From contig CAJTVK010000004.1 in the NCBI GenBank assembly GCA_910579645.1, forward strand, positions 1 through 64,000: a stretch of DNA of 64,000 bases. The letters run 5' to 3'. The position numbers and the translations under genes were made by a program. The stretch's first letter is position 1. Every line of letters starts with the position of its first letter. The notes beneath the pieces were generated by a model. That model searched no databases. It was not told the DNA's origin and saw only the letters and a program-made list of their open reading frames with translations. The DNA is from an uncultured Lachnospiraceae bacterium (GTDB taxonomy: Bacteria; Bacillota; Clostridia; Lachnospirales; Lachnospiraceae). Positions 19,092-27,229 of this stretch are shown here, in pieces.

Positions 19092-19166
19092 ATTTATTCC
19101 CGAGGGCAATGAGCCGAGCAGCCGCACTTGTGGGGATATTCGGCGACTGCCGCGAGGGTCAATGCC
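19092..19166. repeat. Dispersed extragenic element, copy A
   Basis: Between hydG and hydF. It shares the blocks TTTATT, GCAATGAGCC and GACTGCCGCGAGGGT with 46743-46812, in the same order and spacing. A shorter related block (CTGCGGCGAGGGTCAATACC) occurs at 29123-29142. Its place inside an operon suggests an insertion without a coding role. Confidence 0.5.
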
Positions 19167-19179
19167 TTCCGGCTTGGTG

Positions 19180-20628
19180 TTAAAAACGGAAATCCCGCCG
19201 ATTGGAATTTTTGATATCCGCAATATGTTCTTCTGCAATTCTGCGTACTTTCTCATTGGGTATTTTTGTCAGTTCTTTTTCTATTAAGGCAAATCCTGTC
19301 TTTCTTGTTTCTTCGGAGGCATAGTCCACTAAGTATTCCGTCAGTGTCATCAGGGCATTGGGATGGCAGCAGTTGAGAATCTGTCCGTTTTTGCATAGGC
19401 TCATGAACCGGTCGCCGGTACGGCCTTCCCGGTAGCAGGCAGTGCAGAAAGAAGGGATATGGCCGTTATTCATAAGCCAATGTACCACTTCGTCAAGGGA
19501 ACGCTGGTCGGATACGTCGAATTGTTCCGAATCGTGAGGACGTTCCTCCTCCGTATAACCTCCTACCGAGGTGCGGGATGCACCGCTTATTTGTGAAATG
19601 CCGAGACGGAGTGCCTGTTCCCTGACTTGCTGGGATTCCCGGGTGGAAATAATCATGCCTGTGTAGGGGACGGCGAGACGGATGCAGGCTATGATTTTGG
19701 CGAACATTTCATCCGGTATGGAATTGTCAAAAACATCAGGGTCTATGTCGTCTGCATGCTTTACCCTTGGCACGCTGATTGTATGCGGGCCTACGCCATG
19801 GACTGCTTCCAGATGTTCCGCATGCATAATCAGTCCTGCAAATTCATATTTATACCTTTCCAAGCCAAATAACACGCCTAATCCCACATCGTCAATGCCG
19901 CCTTCCATTGCCCGGTCCATTGCTTCTGTATGGTAATCATAGTCGTGTTTGGGACCGGTGGGATGCAGTTCCAAATAACTTTTTTTGTGGTAGGTTTCCT
20001 GAAAAAGAATATAGGTTCCGATGCCGGCTTCTTTTAAAAGACGGTAGTTTTCCACCGTGGTGGCTGCAATGTTTACATTGACGCGGCGGATTGCACCGTT
20101 TTTATGGTTGATGCCGTAGATGGTGCGGATGGATTCCAGGATATATTCAATGGGATTCTGTACAGGGTCTTCCCCGGCTTCAATGGCAAGGCGTTTGTGT
20201 CCCATGTCCTGAAGGGCAATCACTTCCTGACGTATTTCTTCCTGTGTCAGTTTTTTGCGGGTAATATGTTTATTTGTCATATGGTATGGGCAGTATAAAC
20301 AGCCGTTGACACAGTAATTGGACAGATATAAGGGTGCAAACATTACAATGCGGTTGCCGTAAAATGCCAGTTTTATTTCTTCGGCAATGCGGTATATTTC
20401 TTCCGTTTTTTCCGGAATATCACAGGCCAGCAGCACGGAAGCCTCTCTGTGGGTCAGGCCGCTGCATATGCAGCCGTTTTCCGTTTTCTGTGGGCGGGCT
20501 TTGGCAAGTATTTCATCAATTAATGCCAGGTTATGCTTATTCTGTTCTGCATAATCTAAGGTTGCCAGTATTTCTTCGTCGTTAATGAATTCTTCTGCTT
20601 TTAAAGATTTCGGATTGTAAGCTGTCAT
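19180..20628 (-). CDS. hydG: [FeFe]-hydrogenase maturase HydG (radical SAM tyrosine lyase)
   Basis: A 482-residue radical SAM enzyme that splits tyrosine to give the CO and cyanide ligands of the H-cluster. The SAM-cluster motif is CVNGCLYC in the N-terminal half. The C-terminal domain shows CFTACYREGRTGDRFMSLC and ILNCCHPN, the extra cluster and substrate region specific to HydG and absent from the related ThiH. The start at 20628 (MTAYNPKS) is preferred over an ATG further upstream because AGAAAGGAAA lies directly before it and the longer version would run into hydE. It sits 40 bases after hydE. Confidence 0.93.
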   Translation of the reverse strand: MTAYNPKSLKAEEFINDEEILATLDYAEQNKHNLALIDEILAKARPQKTENGCICSGLTHREASVLLACDIPEKTEEIYRIAEEIKLAFYGNRIVMFAPLYLSNYCVNGCLYCPYHMTNKHITRKKLTQEEIRQEVIALQDMGHKRLAIEAGEDPVQNPIEYILESIRTIYGINHKNGAIRRVNVNIAATTVENYRLLKEAGIGTYILFQETYHKKSYLELHPTGPKHDYDYHTEAMDRAMEGGIDDVGLGVLFGLERYKYEFAGLIMHAEHLEAVHGVGPHTISVPRVKHADDIDPDVFDNSIPDEMFAKIIACIRLAVPYTGMIISTRESQQVREQALRLGISQISGASRTSVGGYTEEERPHDSEQFDVSDQRSLDEVVHWLMNNGHIPSFCTACYREGRTGDRFMSLCKNGQILNCCHPNALMTLTEYLVDYASEETRKTGFALIEKELTKIPNEKVRRIAEEHIADIKNSNRRDFRF

Positions 20629-20668
20629 AGTTTTTCCTTTCTGAATTTTATTGAGAATTATTTTAATT

Positions 20669-21742
20669 CTATTTCCTCTTGATATCTCCACGGCAGGTGA
20701 CAATTTCATAGCCGATAGCTTCCATGCGTTGTGACAGGGAATTTTTGTTCTGGGCAGATTCGTCGCCGGTGCAGGCTTTGTTGTTGTATAGTTGGTATTT
20801 GCTGCGGACAGATACGGGCGACAGGTTAGGCATGACTACATTTGCCCCTGCCAAAATTCCTTTTTCCCTTCCTTCCGGATCTATCGTTCCCAAGGCGGTA
20901 GTGGCGGGCAGAAGTACCGGAGGGTATATGAGCCGGAGGATGGAAAGCAGATAACAGGTCAGTTCGGCATCTCCGGCCGGCATATGATAAAATGGTGTGG
21001 AGGTATGGGGAATAAAAGGACCTATCCCGCACATATCCGGGTGAAAGGCTTCGACAAATTTTAAGTCCTGTGCCAGAGCGAATGCCGTCTGGTAAGGGGA
21101 ACCTGTCATGAAACCGCAGCCAACCTGATAGCCGATATCTCTCAGTTCCTGCAGACATTGCATCCGGTTGGAAAAGGACATATCCGGTGGATGAAGTTTT
21201 TTATAATGTTCTTCATCTGCCGTCTCATGGCGCAGAAGATAACGGTCTGCGCCGGCCTCAAAGAGAGCCAGATAGCTGCTGCGGCTTCGTTCCCCTAAAG
21301 AAAGAGTAACGGCACAGTCGGGATATTGGTTCTTTATTTTTCGTATGATATCACACATGATATCATCTGTGAAGAAAGAATCTTCTCCGCCTTGCAGCAC
21401 AAAGGTGCGAAAACCCAAGGCATGTCCTTCCTCACAGCACTTTAAGATTTCATCGGCAGTAAGGCGGTATCGGTCACAGTTTCGGTTGCTTCTTCTTATG
21501 CCGCAGTAAAGGCAGTCATTTTTACAGAAATTGCTGATTTCAATAAGCCCTCTGATATATATGGCATTGCCGTATATCCGGCGGCACATGCGGGATGCTT
21601 TTTCGGACAGGACGCGGGCAGCTTCCGGGCAGCGATGAGTAATTAAGTACTCATATTCCATGAGGGAAAGTGTATGCTGCTGCTCTAGGGAGTCAATCAG
21701 CGAAAATATTTTCTCGGTTTTTTGTATATTATTCTGTTCCAT
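20669..21742 (-). CDS. hydE: [FeFe]-hydrogenase maturase HydE (radical SAM)
   Basis: A 357-residue radical SAM enzyme of the HydE/PylB/BioB group. The SAM motif is CKNDCLYC, within IEISNFCKNDCLYCGIRRSN. It helps form the dithiolate bridge of the hydrogenase active site. Other typical pieces are TFVLQGGEDSFFTD and RHETADEEHYKKLHP. It is the first gene of the minus-strand hydE-hydG-hydF set, and the AGGATAAC site precedes the ATG at 21742. HydE is supported over PylB by the two partners. Confidence 0.92.
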   Translation of the reverse strand: MEQNNIQKTEKIFSLIDSLEQQHTLSLMEYEYLITHRCPEAARVLSEKASRMCRRIYGNAIYIRGLIEISNFCKNDCLYCGIRRSNRNCDRYRLTADEILKCCEEGHALGFRTFVLQGGEDSFFTDDIMCDIIRKIKNQYPDCAVTLSLGERSRSSYLALFEAGADRYLLRHETADEEHYKKLHPPDMSFSNRMQCLQELRDIGYQVGCGFMTGSPYQTAFALAQDLKFVEAFHPDMCGIGPFIPHTSTPFYHMPAGDAELTCYLLSILRLIYPPVLLPATTALGTIDPEGREKGILAGANVVMPNLSPVSVRSKYQLYNNKACTGDESAQNKNSLSQRMEAIGYEIVTCRGDIKRK

Positions 21743-22180
21743 ACGTTATCCTGCTTTAGGTGACTTATCGTTGAATCTATAGTTTAGTATACTATCAACT
21801 GATTGGGATTTCAAGGCTAGTGCTTCATTCAGACAGAAATTACACTTCTGTCTGGATGAAGCATTGGGTTGTATTGGCTCATGGAAATCAATTTTGGGTT
21901 TTATGCCTGCTGTCGGGTGTTTCTTTGTGGTATTTTGCTGACTTTGCTCATAAATCTGCTCCTTTACAATAAAACAGAGCGCATAGACTTTTTCTATACG
22001 CTCTGATGCAGTGTTACTTATTTGGTTCTGATTGTGGTAAGGATTGGTTAAAAAAAATCTAGTCTGCGTGAAATATATATAGCTGTTTTTCTTTGCCGCA
22101 GAGCAAAAGCGTGTCCCGGCATTTCCGGCTCGAATGATTGCGGCAGGCAAATTCGTAAAATTATCATATGAAAGAAAAAT
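21743..22180. other. Intergenic stretch with two strong hairpins
   Basis: No gene is seen. One hairpin (21822-21838 with 21846-21862; 17 pairs, one mismatch) has no T-run and may be regulatory or a repeat. The second (21975-22005) is a minus-strand terminator listed separately. The hydE promoter should lie near 21760-21810, reading left. Confidence 0.45.
21970..22005 (-). terminator. Rho-independent terminator after the GH2 gene
   Basis: On the minus strand CAGAGCGTATAGA pairs with TCTATGCGCTCTG (one wobble) around AAAAG, then TTTTATT follows. It lies about 175 bases after the GH2 stop codon and separates that gene from hydE. Confidence 0.7.
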
Positions 22181-24664
22181 TTATATTGCCATATGTGCAT
22201 CTTCCAGTCCGGCGGCAGATACCGTAAGTTCTGCTGTTTTGTTTTGCCCGTCTGCTCTGACAATTGCCAATGCTTTGCCGCGGTAAGAAGTAAAGCTGCC
22301 GGAGGTGTAGTTTTCTTCCGTTATAGGATTTGCGGAACCGAATCCCGCCAGGCTGGCATTTCCCGTTACTTTCGCCGTCATCGGAAGCATTGCGTAAGGA
22401 ACGGTATTGCCGTCTTTGTCGATAATTTCCGCTTCTGCATAGATGTAACTTCCCACATGTTCTGCGGTGAGACGGATTGCAGCCGGTTCTCCCGTTGTTG
22501 TAAGTTCCTTCCGTGAGATTTCTTTTCCGTTCCGGAAGCTGACGGCCAGGAGTTTTCCCGGTGTGTACACTGTCTTAAAGAGTACGCTTTGAGGAAGAGT
22601 TCCGTCTTTTCGGACGGTTTTTCTGCCTAGGCTTTTGCCGTTCAGAAACAGTTCTACCTCTTCCGCGCAGGAAAATACCATAACTTTTACGGGATTTCCC
22701 TCCTGTCCCTGCCAGTTCCAGGACTTTCTGACATCCGTGAATCCCCATTGGCTGATGAGTTCCGTTTTGCGGAAGTCTGCGGGATTGTATGAGTAGATAA
22801 ATGTTTCGCTGTTTCCCCATATAACGCTTCGGTATTCACCTTGTGGAAGAATATTTCCGTTTATGTCAATATCCGCATCATTGGCAAGCCGCCAAGGATA
22901 TTGAGAATCGTGAGACGACAGAGCATAAGGGCCTTTTTTTATTCGCGGGTCGTCGGGTTCCACGGCAGCGGTTTTGCCGATTCCGGCTTCGCCGATATAG
23001 TCTACGGCTGTCCAGGTAAAATCACCTATCACATAAGGCAGGCTCTGCACCAGCGGCCACCGAAAACCTATTTCTTTCGGAAAGTTTTCCGAACCGAGCA
23101 TTACGCGGTCCGGATATAGTTCATGGTCGGTTTCATATTTATCTTCCAAATAATTATATCCTACAATATCCAAACCATTGGTAAACGGTTCTGTGTAGCG
23201 TTCCCAACTCTGATTCCTTTTTTCGTTTATATTTATATTTTGAATGTCTGTGTCCGCACTGAAGGATTCCAGCATTTTTTTTCTTCCTTCTGCCGCCAGT
23301 TCGTCGTCAAGCCCGTTCCAGAAGGTGCAGATGCCGTTGCTGACCGGGCGGCTGGGATCCAGGTTCCTGACAAATTCGGCAAGGCGGTTGGCGAGGATAT
23401 ATCCGTTGTTCAGGCCTCCGCGTTCCGTAATCTCGTTGCCGGTTGACCAGATGATTACACATGGGCAGCTGCGGTCCCGTTTGATAAAAGCACTCAGGTC
23501 TTTTTTCCAGTCACTGTCAAAGTATTGGTTGTAATCCCCGGGCACTTTTCCCATTCCCCATGCATCGAAGGCTTCATCGAATACATACATGCCAAGGCGG
23601 CTGCATGCTTCCGTCAGTGCTTTGGAGGGAGGATTGTGGGTGGTGCGTATTGCGTTAAAACCAATCTTTTTTAGGCGTGCAATCTTACGGGCTTCTATTT
23701 CATAGGTAGATACTATGCCGAGAATGCCGTTATCGTGATGCAGGCATCCGCCTTTCAGCTTTGTGGTCTTCCCATTGATGCGGAGTCCGTGAACCGCATC
23801 CGCTGTAATTGTCCGGATGCCAAAGATTGTCTGAATTTCGTCTGTGGTTCCGTTTTCGGTCGGAACCGCGTGGGTTTTGAAGGTGCCGATATCCGTTATT
23901 TTTGCGTGTACCTGATATAAAGCAGGAGATTCGGCACTCCAGAGTTTCGGGGTTTTTACTGTAATTGCGAGGCGTGCCGTGTCCGAGGCTCCTCCGGCTA
24001 CTTGGAGAACCGTGCTGCGGGAGACAATTGCCTCTCCGCTTCCGTCTTCTGTCAGGCAGACTTCTACTTTGGCAAGACGGTTTTCCCGGAATTCATTGCA
24101 GACTTCTACTTCTGCTTGTAAAAAGGCGTAATCCGCATGGCCGTCCTGGTCATATGTAATTTCTTTTGTATATATAAAGATGCCGTCTTCCGCCGCATGC
24201 AGCCTAGGTGTGTGTATTAATTCCACGGAACGGTAGATTCCTGCGCCGGAATACCAGCGGGAATTCGGCTGTTGGCTGGGGTTCACCGTTACTGTGATAC
24301 TGTTTTCCTTTCCGCAGTAGATATATTGTGTAATGTCTGCAAAGAAAGGTGCATAGCCATAATGCTGCAAAGCTGCCTTACAGCCATTGATTTCTACCGT
24401 GGCATTCATCATGATACCGTCAAATTTCAGTCCTATCCGGTCCTGTTCCCACTGAGCCGGAATGGTAATTACCTTGCGGTAATGTGCGACACCTCCTGTA
24501 TAAAATCCCATAGCGCTTTTTCCCGGCGCATCCGGCGTGACATCGCTTTCAATCATGTAATCATGCGGCAGATTCACCAGTCGTTTTTCCTTTTCTTCGG
24601 ACATAAACGGACTTCTTGTGCCGAATTCAAATTCCCAGCCTTGATCAATATTCTGATTCCTCAT
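22181..24664 (-). CDS. Glycoside hydrolase family 2 (beta-galactosidase-like)
   Basis: An 827-residue enzyme with no signal peptide. The N-terminal jelly-roll sugar-binding domain includes NSRWYSGAGIYRSVELIHTP. The TIM barrel has RTTHNPPSKALTEACSRLG and VIIWSTGNEITERGG, where NE holds the acid/base Glu; the nucleophile is probably Glu in MLGSENFPKEIG. C-terminal beta domains follow (about 620-827). GH2 covers beta-galactosidases, glucuronidases and mannosidases; the multi-domain tail resembles bacterial beta-galactosidase-type members, but the substrate is unsure. The start at 24664 (MRNQNIDQG) fits GGAGG six bases upstream; the ATG at 24676 lies before that site. An AraC regulator is divergent from it and probably controls it. 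Confidence 0.88.
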   Translation of the reverse strand: MRNQNIDQGWEFEFGTRSPFMSEEKEKRLVNLPHDYMIESDVTPDAPGKSAMGFYTGGVAHYRKVITIPAQWEQDRIGLKFDGIMMNATVEINGCKAALQHYGYAPFFADITQYIYCGKENSITVTVNPSQQPNSRWYSGAGIYRSVELIHTPRLHAAEDGIFIYTKEITYDQDGHADYAFLQAEVEVCNEFRENRLAKVEVCLTEDGSGEAIVSRSTVLQVAGGASDTARLAITVKTPKLWSAESPALYQVHAKITDIGTFKTHAVPTENGTTDEIQTIFGIRTITADAVHGLRINGKTTKLKGGCLHHDNGILGIVSTYEIEARKIARLKKIGFNAIRTTHNPPSKALTEACSRLGMYVFDEAFDAWGMGKVPGDYNQYFDSDWKKDLSAFIKRDRSCPCVIIWSTGNEITERGGLNNGYILANRLAEFVRNLDPSRPVSNGICTFWNGLDDELAAEGRKKMLESFSADTDIQNININEKRNQSWERYTEPFTNGLDIVGYNYLEDKYETDHELYPDRVMLGSENFPKEIGFRWPLVQSLPYVIGDFTWTAVDYIGEAGIGKTAAVEPDDPRIKKGPYALSSHDSQYPWRLANDADIDINGNILPQGEYRSVIWGNSETFIYSYNPADFRKTELISQWGFTDVRKSWNWQGQEGNPVKVMVFSCAEEVELFLNGKSLGRKTVRKDGTLPQSVLFKTVYTPGKLLAVSFRNGKEISRKELTTTGEPAAIRLTAEHVGSYIYAEAEIIDKDGNTVPYAMLPMTAKVTGNASLAGFGSANPITEENYTSGSFTSYRGKALAIVRADGQNKTAELTVSAAGLEDAHMAI

Positions 24665-24711
24665 TTTTTCCTCCATTTCTTATTTGGCGACCCAATCCAT
24701 TCCTTAGGGAA

Positions 24712-24820
24712 TAAACCAATGACGTGATGTTGGCAGTGAACAGTATTTTTTCTGCTGTAATTATCATATTGCGGAATATAACCAATGACAAGGACGGAAA
24801 AAATGGTTATACTATAATAT
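24712..24820. promoter_or_regulatory. Divergent promoter region with repeated AraC-type half-sites
   Basis: ACCAATGAC occurs twice in direct orientation (24715-24723 and 24781-24789). TATAACCA (24777-24784) is inverted as TGGTTATA (24804-24811). A TATAAT (24813-24818) could be the -10 of the regulator gene. Direct and inverted half-sites between an AraC gene and its target are the usual operator layout; binding is inferred. Confidence 0.5.
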
Positions 24821-24855
24821 AAGGACGAAATGCACGATTTATTGGAGGTGTCTGC

Positions 24856-25959
24856 ATGAACTTCTACAAGACAATACGCGAAAGAACAGCTTATGTGAGA
24901 GAGCATTGCCTTTTTTCTGCCGATGCATCCGCATTTTCGGGACAGTGGGGGGCAGAAGGAACCGGCGGGGAACCGGCCTTTTTGACAGCCGACCGCAACA
25001 GTCTGAAGTCCGACGATTTTAGGATACTTTTGTGTGTCTATGATCATAGGGGAATCGAATGGAGCATCAGTCCGTTGGGGACGCGGAGGACGGAACGGCA
25101 GCTGCCGCGCAGGGGGTGGTTTCACTGGCATGAATATGTGGAAATTTTATATGTGATAGAAGGAAGTTTTGATCAGTTTCTTCTCGGGGAGCGTTATCAT
25201 TTTCCGCAGGGATGTTTTGTCATTACCGATCAGAATTGCGAGCACTCCGATTATATTGATGCCGTGGATGCCGCAGTGCTTTTTTTACAGATAAAAGCGG
25301 ATTATTTGGACGAGCTGCTCCGAAGTTACCCGAAAACGGATGAACTGCACCGGTTTCTTCTTGATGCGTTATATCAGCAGAAGCGGGAACAGAGTTTTCT
25401 TGCTCTTACTTATAAGCCTATAGGAGAGGGTGGCACGGAGAGGGAAGACAGGCAGGTGCTGGAACTGTTGGAGCAGATTACAAGGGAAGATTTGGAACGT
25501 CTGCCCGGATATGAGCATGTGCGGCTTGGGCTGCTTGTCCGGCTTTTGCAGAGACTGTGTACGGATTATTCTTCCGTTCGTTACAGCAGCAGCCGGGAAG
25601 GCAGGGAAAAGGCTTTTCTTTATGAACTGGAACGTTATATCCGTCTCCATGATGCGGAGGTCAGTGTTTCGGAACTGGAACGGGTCTTTCATTACCGTCG
25701 GAATTATTTTAACCTTATATTGCAGAAATATAGGGGACAGACATTTCGGAAATATATTCAGACAGTACGTCTTGATCATGCGGCGCAGCTGTTGAAGGAA
25801 ACGGCTCTCCCTGTTAAGCAGATAGCCATTGCTGTGGGGTATGAGAATACCAGCCATTTTTATCATCTTTTTGAGAAGAAGTTTGGGATGCCGCCGAAGG
25901 ATATGAGGGGAAAGGGAAATGTCAGTATTGAGAAGGAGGTGTGCAGATGGCAGGAATGA
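24856..25959 (+). CDS. AraC family regulator with cupin sensing domain
   Basis: A 367-residue regulator. The N-terminal half has a cupin-like fold (HEYVEILYVIEGSFDQFLLG, then HFPQGCFVITDQNCEH) that would bind a sugar. The C-terminal ~100 residues form the AraC double helix-turn-helix (VSVSELERVFHYRRNYFNLI and IAIAVGYENTSHFYHLFEKK). TTGGAGGTG precedes the ATG. It is divergent from the GH2 gene, the common arrangement for a local activator. The sensed sugar is not known. Confidence 0.88.
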   Translation: MNFYKTIRERTAYVREHCLFSADASAFSGQWGAEGTGGEPAFLTADRNSLKSDDFRILLCVYDHRGIEWSISPLGTRRTERQLPRRGWFHWHEYVEILYVIEGSFDQFLLGERYHFPQGCFVITDQNCEHSDYIDAVDAAVLFLQIKADYLDELLRSYPKTDELHRFLLDALYQQKREQSFLALTYKPIGEGGTEREDRQVLELLEQITREDLERLPGYEHVRLGLLVRLLQRLCTDYSSVRYSSSREGREKAFLYELERYIRLHDAEVSVSELERVFHYRRNYFNLILQKYRGQTFRKYIQTVRLDHAAQLLKETALPVKQIAIAVGYENTSHFYHLFEKKFGMPPKDMRGKGNVSIEKEVCRWQE

Positions 25960-26130
25960 ATTTTAAGGCAAACTTTAGTGATAGGCAGCCAAATCGCAGG
26001 TTAAACTTATAAAATAAAAATGGCAGACCATGAAAAAAATAGCATTGTCCATCCTGCGCTTGGTCAGGGACAGCTATAAGATCAGCATGGCAAGTATGAT
26101 AGCCGAATTGGAAGATTTAGTTAATGCAAG

Positions 26131-26165
26131 AGTAAAAATAGCCCCTCTGAAAATCAGAAGGGCTA
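26131..26165 (-). terminator. Rho-independent terminator after the Uma2 gene
   Basis: On the minus strand TAGCCCTTCTGA pairs with TCAGAGGGGCTA (one mismatch) around TTT, followed by TTTTTACT. It lies 20 bases after the Uma2 stop codon. Confidence 0.75.
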
Positions 26166-26184
26166 AATTTTACTTACAACTAAT

Positions 26185-26685
26185 TTATTCAATATCAAAG
26201 AGTTCATCAAACGTGATTTTGAAATTAGGGAACATAACAAGCTGTAAATCATCCTTATTTTGTTCCGTGACGGTCTTATAAAGATAAGGATAAGCTGTAT
26301 CGTCATTGTTCCAGTCAAACATATAAATTTCGACCTGTTTTTTGCGCCAGTCAGTAATCCAATACTCGGAAACTCCGACTTTACAATATATCTGCATTTT
26401 TTCATTCCGGTCATATTCCTCAGTGGAATCGGACAATACTTCCATGACAAAGCGGGGAATACCGGTAAATGATACATTTTTCCTGTCACGCATATTACAG
26501 ATGATAGAGGCATCAGGAATAACTACTTTATCATCATTTTCACGCCATTGGTATTGAACACTATCGCCAAATACACGGCACAGGCTGTCCTTAATCTGGC
26601 TGCCTACTTTAATAATAAAATTGTGGATTACCATTGAATGTTCAAGGTAAGTTTTGCTCATGTCTTCTATGGGTAAGGTATTCAT
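26185..26685 (-). CDS. Uma2 family endonuclease-like protein
   Basis: A 166-residue protein of the Uma2 (DUF820) family, which has a PD-(D/E)XK fold. Visible core: VVIPDASIIC (catalytic Asp region) and FVMEVLSDSTEEYDRNEKMQIY (Glu and Lys). These small proteins are common in cyanobacteria and Firmicutes; their role is unproven, with ties to mobile DNA suspected. It stands alone with its own terminator. AACGGAGGTAAC lies just before the ATG at 26685. Confidence 0.85.
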   Translation of the reverse strand: MNTLPIEDMSKTYLEHSMVIHNFIIKVGSQIKDSLCRVFGDSVQYQWRENDDKVVIPDASIICNMRDRKNVSFTGIPRFVMEVLSDSTEEYDRNEKMQIYCKVGVSEYWITDWRKKQVEIYMFDWNNDDTAYPYLYKTVTEQNKDDLQLVMFPNFKITFDELFDIE

Positions 26686-27229
26686 TGTGTTACCTCCGTT
26701 TGTTTTGGATAATAGATGTTTATATTATACTATGCCCATGGTTTGGAGACAAGGATTTTGATAGGTGAATAAATGTTTATCCTAAAGATCGGAAGGCATC
26801 AGCTTTGCCGGATACTTGGGATGAACAATGAAAATTATAAAAAAATACCGTTTTCAATACTGACAAGTGATATCGAGTATAGTGATGTGAAAAAATGGGA
26901 ACTGGATATATATGCGTTGTAATTCGAAATTGAGTAGTATTTTATTTAAAGCACTGAGAAATTTAAGAAACAGAAGTCTTATAGATCGGAATACTCAGAT
27001 AATGATAGTGTTTCCTGCTACTAAAGGAAAATTTAGTCATCATTATGTTGCTAATGCTGATGAAATTAAAAATAGATTGACATGCCTATGCCCACGGCAT
27101 AAAATTAGGATACAGAAAATCAGGAAGAGGAAGCAGACATTATTGTTATCGGAATTGGGATTGAACGAATCAATCCCTATTTTGGTTAGCGGCAACCGGG
27201 TATAGCTTTCCGGAAAAAGGGGGATGCTT
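26686..27229. other. Intergenic stretch, perhaps with decayed gene pieces
   Basis: No confident gene. A short frame at 26773-26922 would encode 49 residues ending SDVKKWELDIYAL, and overlapping frames continue to about 27205, but none has a clear ribosome binding site or recognised domain. The mix of short, protein-like frames suggests a degraded gene upstream of the regulator. The site AAGGGGG (27217-27223) belongs to the next gene. Confidence 0.4.

Noticed and set aside
21746..22150. Minus-strand frame of 134 residues between hydE and GH2
   Set aside because: It runs through two strong hairpins including a terminator, and has no recognised domain.
26030..26281. Plus-strand frame of 83 residues after the AraC gene
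   Set aside because: It crosses the terminator and the end of the Uma2 gene on the other strand and lacks a ribosome binding site.
26912..27205. Plus-strand frame of 97 residues before the double regulator
   Set aside because: No ribosome binding site, no domain, many basic residues; perhaps part of a decayed gene.
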